A stretch of 11,267 bases of DNA. Origin: Acidimicrobiales bacterium. Lineage in GTDB: Bacteria; Actinomycetota; Acidimicrobiia; Acidimicrobiales; SHLQ01. Below are positions 7,100-11,267 of this stretch, piece after piece. The notes beneath the pieces were generated by a model. That model was not told the origin of the DNA. It worked only from the letters and a program-made list of their open reading frames with translations, and made no database searches. Location: the NCBI GenBank assembly GCA_013002375.1, contig JABDJW010000024.1, positions 1 through 11,267 on the forward strand, in the 5' to 3' direction. Positions within the stretch are counted from its first letter, which is position 1, and every line of letters begins with the position of its first letter. The position numbers were made by a program, and so were the translations under genes.

Positions 7100-7135
7100 T
7101 GTTCGTTCAGGGCTTGATCAGCCCAGTCCCGAGAT

Positions 7136-9901
7136 TCAGTCGTCGTCCACGATGATGATGATGCCGAGCCCGAAGAATGAGGCAACGTCGATCACCGCAT
7201 TGGGGCTTGGGCTGTTCAAGGTGAAGACTCCCCACTCGCCGTACAGCAGCGGTGGTTCGGCCACGCTGTCGGTGACGATGCTGACAGGAAACGTGACCTC
7301 GGTGGCACCGGCCGGAATGGTGATGTTGCCACTGGTCGCCACGAAGTCGCTGACCGGATGGGCGACCAGGGGGTTCGCCGGGATGTCACCGGTGGCGAAG
7401 TTGACGGTGACGTCCACCGGGAAACTGTAGGCAGTGCCGGTGCCGTCATGCATCTGGATGACCGGGTTGGCCGTGTTGGCACCTCCCGTGCCTTCGGCCA
7501 CGACCGTCCCGAAGGGCCGGATGTGAGGCGCCGGTCGGGAGTTCAGCGTGATGTTGCCGGTTTGACCGAAGAAACCATCGACCCGCAGGTGGTAGGTGGT
7601 TCCCGCCGTTGCCTGGAAGGTCAGCAGTGACGAGTTGACGCTGGCTTGACTGCCCCCTTGGTCGTCGCAGGCGACTTCGGTCAGCGCATCGACAGCATTT
7701 CCCGTGTAGACGGAAAGCACGGTGTCGAAAGCGGAGCCGATCGTGTCGAACGTGACCGGACCGGTGCTCGGAGCGGTCCAGGACCACCACGCCGAAGACG
7801 AGTTGGGCGAACCGAAGTCACAGGACGGATCTGGCTCGCCAACCTGGTTGGTGAACCCTGCGTTGCTGCCGGTGACGGTGTCGCTGGGGCCACCGATCGT
7901 ATTCGCACAACTGAAATCGTCGTTGTGGGTACTGGGCAAGCAACCTCGCGTGGTGAGCACGATGTTGCCGGTCTCGTTGGCGATGCCATCGACCTGGACG
8001 TGGTAAGTCGTTCCGACCGCAGCACTGAATGTGACCGACGAGTCGAGCCCGTCGAGACCGCTGTTGTTGTCGCAGGCGACGATCACTTCAGAGTTGAGGT
8101 CGGCGCCGGTATAGATCGCGATATGGGTATCGAAGTCCGAGCCGTTCGTGTCCATCGTGACCGAACCCGATGCCGGTGCAGTCCACGTCCACCACGCGCT
8201 GTTTCCGGTGCCGACGCCGCCCGGAGACGTGCAGTAGAACAGCTCGCCTACCTCGGCCGTGTACCCCGCATTGCTTCCGGTGACGGTCGCGGTCGGGCCG
8301 CCCAGCGGATCGGCAAAGTGCCACAGGTCGTTGGTCGGGTTGCAGCCGCCTGGCTCGGTGATGTCCCAGCTGTACCGGCCGATGTTGCCGTAGTTGTCGA
8401 AGCCGGTCGGGGGTGCGCCGAACGGGTCGCCGTTCGCGAATGGGAACACCACGATGGTGTACGCCTGCCCCGCGACGAGGGTCTCAGTCATCGTTTCGCC
8501 CATACCGGTGGCGAGGTCGTTGCTGACTCGGACCGGCGAATTCGCCTGCTGCTGCAGGAAGACGCCACCCGGGCCATAGATCTGGGTGAGCAGACTGAGG
8601 TTGGGGCTGACCGACGCCGGATTCGCATTGAACGTGAACGGGCCCGAACACGGTGCGATGTACCTGAGGCTGTCGATGTCGCCGGCTGGTGTGGCACCGA
8701 TCAGGTAGTCCTGGCCCTCCACCACGTCTTGGGTCGACGCGACGCTGCCACCCGCTTCGTCGGCGAGAGCAGCGAGTCCGTGCGATGCCATGACCGCATA
8801 GTCGTCTTGGGCGTTGGTTGCCCCCACATAGCCGCCGGCGCTCCACTGGCTGACCGGCTCGTAGAGCTCGATGCCCATGATCGGGGCCCACATGTCGTGG
8901 CCCAGGTAGTACTCGTCGGCGCCTTGGCCGTCGTGGGTCAGACCCAGAACGTGGCCGGCTTCATGCGGGGCGATGGCGGTGATGCCCTTGGCGCTGTCGC
9001 CGTAAGCCGGGTTCCCCGGGAAGGCCCACGCCGGTTGGGCGAAGTCGTGGTTGGCCCCAATCCAGTCGAACGTGCCGACCGCGGCGATACCGCCACATCC
9101 GCCGGTTGGGCCGTAGGTGCAGTCGCCTGGCAGGCCGGCGGTGTCGGTGATCACGACTCGGGTGCCGAAGTTCTGGTCGGCCAACGACGCTCGGTTGATC
9201 GCGGCATAGCCGGGATCTTCGGTCGTCACGTCAACATCGAAGGCGGCGAAGTCCTCGGCGGTGCGCTGCCATACGCTTTGAATCGTGTCGAGCTCGGATT
9301 GGCTGAAGCTGGCGCCGTTGCCGTCGGTGTCCCATGGCAGGGCGGTCAGCGCGTTACCGCCGTTCCAGCCGGTGCCGGCCGGAAGGTTGTACCCATCGAA
9401 GTCGAGATAGATCACCTTGGATGAACCGGGTCGGGAGTGCAGCAGAAACGTTTGACTGTTTGGAAACGGCCCGGCCGCCACGCCGCCGGCGGCGACTTCG
9501 GGTTCCTCGTGTTGGCCGTCTTCCCCGATATGGACGTCCGCGCCCACCTCGAACACATCGACCATGATCAAGATGCCGTCGGCCGAGAGGTGCGCGGCGC
9601 TGTCGTTCGCCAATGTCTGGCTGAGGGCCTCGACAGTCTGACCGTTCTGCTGGGCAGCTTCGGCGAGCTCGGCTGGGGTCAGCGCGTCGAGAACATCGGG
9701 CCCAGCGGTGAGGCCGGGGAGAACACCGCTGAGGGTGATATCAGGCGGCGAGGACACTACCGGCACCGGCGCGCCGCCCTGGGCTTGTTCCGGATCGGCG
9801 ATGGGCACCTCATCGGTTCCGTCTTGGGCATTCGCCCCGCTGGCAAATGCCACGCTCGCGCTGAAGAGCGCGAACACGACCAGAAGCTTCACATACTTCA
9901 T
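7136..9901 (-). CDS. Secreted multidomain metzincin metalloprotease
   Basis: A 921-residue exported zinc protease. Residues 1-25 are a signal peptide (Lys2, Lys5, hydrophobic stretch 6-20, cleavage after ANA at 23-25). A propeptide-like region without cysteines follows to about 155. The catalytic domain (about 158-385) carries YLDFDGYN, WQRTAEDFAAFDVDVTTEDP, the zinc motif HEAGHVLGLTHD (His313, Glu314, His317, His323) and a likely Met-turn, PIMGIEL (Met342). Three jelly-roll/PPC-like modules follow (about 386-513, 522-652, 659-788), the last two clear duplicates, then a Calx-beta-like domain (about 800-921) ending IIIIVDDD. Ten cysteines could form disulfides. No sortase motif or C-terminal membrane segment, so free secretion is likely. 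The ATG at 9901-9899 has GGGGGAA seven bases upstream; the frame extends 32 codons further but the signal peptide fixes this start. Substrate unknown. Confidence 0.9.
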   Translation of the reverse strand: MKYVKLLVVFALFSASVAFASGANAQDGTDEVPIADPEQAQGGAPVPVVSSPPDITLSGVLPGLTAGPDVLDALTPAELAEAAQQNGQTVEALSQTLANDSAAHLSADGILIMVDVFEVGADVHIGEDGQHEEPEVAAGGVAAGPFPNSQTFLLHSRPGSSKVIYLDFDGYNLPAGTGWNGGNALTALPWDTDGNGASFSQSELDTIQSVWQRTAEDFAAFDVDVTTEDPGYAAINRASLADQNFGTRVVITDTAGLPGDCTYGPTGGCGGIAAVGTFDWIGANHDFAQPAWAFPGNPAYGDSAKGITAIAPHEAGHVLGLTHDGQGADEYYLGHDMWAPIMGIELYEPVSQWSAGGYVGATNAQDDYAVMASHGLAALADEAGGSVASTQDVVEGQDYLIGATPAGDIDSLRYIAPCSGPFTFNANPASVSPNLSLLTQIYGPGGVFLQQQANSPVRVSNDLATGMGETMTETLVAGQAYTIVVFPFANGDPFGAPPTGFDNYGNIGRYSWDITEPGGCNPTNDLWHFADPLGGPTATVTGSNAGYTAEVGELFYCTSPGGVGTGNSAWWTWTAPASGSVTMDTNGSDFDTHIAIYTGADLNSEVIVACDNNSGLDGLDSSVTFSAAVGTTYHVQVDGIANETGNIVLTTRGCLPSTHNDDFSCANTIGGPSDTVTGSNAGFTNQVGEPDPSCDFGSPNSSSAWWSWTAPSTGPVTFDTIGSAFDTVLSVYTGNAVDALTEVACDDQGGSQASVNSSLLTFQATAGTTYHLRVDGFFGQTGNITLNSRPAPHIRPFGTVVAEGTGGANTANPVIQMHDGTGTAYSFPVDVTVNFATGDIPANPLVAHPVSDFVATSGNITIPAGATEVTFPVSIVTDSVAEPPLLYGEWGVFTLNSPSPNAVIDVASFFGLGIIIIVDDD

Positions 9902-10076
9902 GGCTCGGTTCCCCCGCTTGTTGTCGAAGGCGTGGTGGCCTTCCCACAACGGTTTAGGTCTTGTCTCAGCTTCTGTCGATTCTGAGGCTTCCGTCACACC
10001 AGAGCGACCCGCCGACCACTACCCCATCGTCGCGACCATCGACTGCCATGACTGCCGGTAGGACGTGAGTCGGGGG
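9902..10076. other. Intergenic region upstream of the metalloprotease
   Basis: This 175-bp gap lies between the stop of the PhyH-family gene and the start of the protease, both on the minus strand. It must hold the leader, and probably the promoter, of the protease. I see the purine-rich ribosome binding site just before 9901, an imperfect inverted repeat around GTCGCGAC (10029-10036) and a short direct repeat, GACTGCC-AT-GACTGCC, near 10041-10056. No convincing -10/-35 pair, riboswitch or terminator with a T-tract was found. Confidence 0.35.
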
Positions 10077-10868
10077 TCACTCCGGTCGCGGAATGTAGAG
10101 CCGTTCGTCCATCGGCACGTAGAACTCGTCGAGGTTGGTGGGGACCTGGGCCTCGAGACCGAGGAAACGTCGACCGCTGTCGCTCAGTGACTCGATGATC
10201 TCGGGGGTCACCATGCGGGGATAGTCCAGCCGCTGCTTCATCCACTGCCGCACCCCGAAGAACGAGCAGGCGTAGCGCGCGTCAGGCGTCATGTTCAGCC
10301 CGCCCCGGTGCCACACCCGGGGGTTGAAGATCACGACGTCGCCGGCCTTGCGCACCACCCGTACCGCACCGGCGTAGAACTCCTCATCGGAGGGCCGTTC
10401 GCGCTGCCGGTGGGAGCCGGGCAGGTACCACGTCGCACCGTTGTCCTCCTCGAAGTCGACGAGGGCGAAGGTGCAGATCAAGCCCAGCGTGTAGTCGGGC
10501 GCGAAGCGAGCGGTGTCGACGTGGACCTCGGTCGTGTAGTTCTCGGCACCGGACTGCAGGGTGTTGGTGGCGCAGGCGTAGAGCACACATCCATCGCCGA
10601 GGACCGCCCGAAAGACCTGCAACATGATTGGGTTCTCCAGCAACCGGACGAACTCCGGACCTTTCATCACCAGATCCCACGCGATGAACTCGTGTTTGCC
10701 CGGGCGGCCGCCGAACTCGGCTTGCTCCTGCTCGATGGCCCGGTCGATCGCGGGCTTGAGCGCTTCGATCTGTTCGGGCCCGATCGCGTTGGGCACGATC
10801 GAGAAGCCGTCGCGTTCGATCTCCTGGACCGTGTGCGTCAGAGCGGTGTTCGTGAGTGACGGATTCAT
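10077..10868 (-). CDS. PhyH-family Fe(II)/2-oxoglutarate-dependent dioxygenase
   Basis: A 263-residue cupin-fold oxygenase of the phytanoyl-CoA dioxygenase (PhyH) family. Such enzymes use Fe(II), O2 and 2-oxoglutarate to hydroxylate, or otherwise oxidise, small molecules. The N-terminal segment ERDGFSIVPNAIGPEQIEALKPAID (18-42) is typical. The iron ligands are visible as HVD (His116, Asp118) and a distal His187 in NPRVWHRGGLN; Arg198 in TPDARYACSFF is the likely 2-oxoglutarate carboxylate contact. NGATWYLPGSHR (143-154) is the family's conserved core strand. Bacterial members act on many substrates (ectoine, phosphonates, secondary metabolites), so the substrate is not predictable. The ATG at 10868-10866 overlaps the stop of the upstream gene (ATGA), indicating co-transcription with it. 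The frame continues upstream of this ATG only as an out-of-frame shadow of that gene. Confidence 0.88.
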   Translation of the reverse strand: MNPSLTNTALTHTVQEIERDGFSIVPNAIGPEQIEALKPAIDRAIEQEQAEFGGRPGKHEFIAWDLVMKGPEFVRLLENPIMLQVFRAVLGDGCVLYACATNTLQSGAENYTTEVHVDTARFAPDYTLGLICTFALVDFEEDNGATWYLPGSHRQRERPSDEEFYAGAVRVVRKAGDVVIFNPRVWHRGGLNMTPDARYACSFFGVRQWMKQRLDYPRMVTPEIIESLSDSGRRFLGLEAQVPTNLDEFYVPMDERLYIPRPE

Positions 10869-11267
10869 GGGGTTGCGTACCGTTCGACGAGATCGATCAT
10901 CTCGCCCCGCAGTCGGGTGAGTAAAGCGGTCGCGGCCGGGCTGAGATCGTCGGGCACCGCCGGGATCGGCTGGCGAGTGTGGGCGGCGATCAGGATCTGG
11001 GCGGTGAGCTCGGAGCATCGCGGCCGGATTTTCGGATCGATCGATGCTTCCCGTCGGGCCTCCGGCTCGGTGAGCAGTCTCGAGAGGTCGTCGCCGGTGT
11101 GGCGCCACACATCGGCGTGCATCTTGGCCATTATCTTGGGGCCGTGGGGCATCGGTGTGATGTGGCTGGACACGCCACCGACGTGCAGGAGCGCCGGATG
11201 TTCCTGGTGGACGACCCGGTGCCCGTCGAACTGCAGAAAGGTGTTCACCAGTTTGCCGGTGTCGAAG
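10865..11267 (-). CDS. Unrecognised protein, C-terminal 133 residues
   Basis: The reading frame enters from the right edge without a start and ends in a TGA overlapping the PhyH gene's ATG, so only the C-terminus is visible. The fragment begins FDTGKLVNTFLQFDGHRVVH, then has PALLHVGGVSSHITPMPHG and HADVWRHTGDDLSRLL, and closes with a charged helical tail (LTRLRGEMIDLVERYATP). I do not recognise the family. The D-T-G ... H-V-G-G-V-S arrangement is faintly reminiscent of the C-terminal part of some family 2 glycosyltransferases, but this is a weak resemblance, not an assignment. A GTG at 11248 could in principle be a start, but the frame and sequence continue through the edge without a break, so a longer gene is more likely. 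It is coupled to the dioxygenase by the 4-bp overlap. Confidence 0.7.
   Translation of the reverse strand, partial: FDTGKLVNTFLQFDGHRVVHQEHPALLHVGGVSSHITPMPHGPKIMAKMHADVWRHTGDDLSRLLTEPEARREASIDPKIRPRCSELTAQILIAAHTRQPIPAVPDDLSPAATALLTRLRGEMIDLVERYATP

Noticed and set aside
7003..7185. A 61-codon N-terminal extension of the TIM-barrel protein
   Set aside because: Low-complexity Ser/Arg-rich sequence that would cover the terminator-like hairpins and the end of the protease gene; family members start at MKQSFAWW-type sequence.
7646..9424. A 592-codon open frame on the plus strand
   Set aside because: Antisense to the metalloprotease, whose signal peptide, zinc motif and repeats are unambiguous. 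The antisense product shows no recognisable motif and has low-complexity composition.
9902..9997. A 32-codon N-terminal extension of the metalloprotease
   Set aside because: It would place polar sequence before a normal signal peptide that starts at its own ATG with a purine-rich ribosome binding site.
9902..10020. A sigma-factor promoter upstream of the protease
   Set aside because: I looked for -35/-10 and ECF-type (GGAA...CGTT) pairs on the minus strand. The candidates had wrong spacing or poor matches, so no site is annotated.
10021..10060. Imperfect hairpin around GTCGCGAC as a terminator for the PhyH gene
   Set aside because: The stem has a mismatch near its core and no T-rich tail on the minus strand, so it is not distinguishable from chance.
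10869..11108. An 80-codon N-terminal extension of the PhyH gene
   Set aside because: It is an Arg/Pro-rich shadow of the overlapping upstream gene; PhyH homology begins just after the ATG at 10868.

Overview
The window is GC-rich, gene-dense DNA with GTG starts, 4-bp ATGA/GTGA gene junctions and weak Shine-Dalgarno sites. Together with a secreted metzincin carrying PPC-like and Calx-beta modules, this fits a high-GC actinobacterium, possibly class Acidimicrobiia. That placement is inference; no marker gene is present. I saw no rRNA, tRNA, CRISPR array, insertion sequence or phage gene.

Left third (1-3294): a thiosugar/deoxysugar salvage island. The first codons of an mtnA-like isomerase run leftward out of the window. 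Divergent from it by 44 bp is a 654-residue fusion of a class II aldolase and a short-chain dehydrogenase, followed 46 bp later by mtnK (5-methylthioribose kinase). Kinase, isomerase and aldolase are the three steps of the 'DHAP shunt', which turns 5-methylthioribose or 5-deoxyribose into DHAP plus (methylthio)acetaldehyde or acetaldehyde. Here the aldolase is fused to an oxidoreductase that could act on the released aldehyde. I consider this the most interesting system in the window.

Middle (3291-7002, minus strand): a tightly overlapping three-gene operon transcribed in the order TIM-barrel isomerase (hydroxypyruvate isomerase-like), Gfo/Idh/MocA oxidoreductase, GMC oxidoreductase. The GMC protein carries an N-terminal gluconate 2-dehydrogenase subunit 3-like domain and a four-cysteine cluster. 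The set resembles cassettes for oxidising and processing sugars or glycosides through keto-sugars. Its last gene converges on mtnK, and the two stop codons share one CTAG.

Right part (7136-11267, minus strand): a secreted multidomain metzincin protease (signal peptide, HEXXHXXGXXHD, three jelly-roll/PPC-like modules, C-terminal Calx-beta-like domain), with hairpins after its stop that may end transcription. Upstream of it lies a two-gene unit: an unrecognised gene cut by the window edge, overlapping by 4 bp a PhyH-family Fe(II)/2-oxoglutarate dioxygenase.
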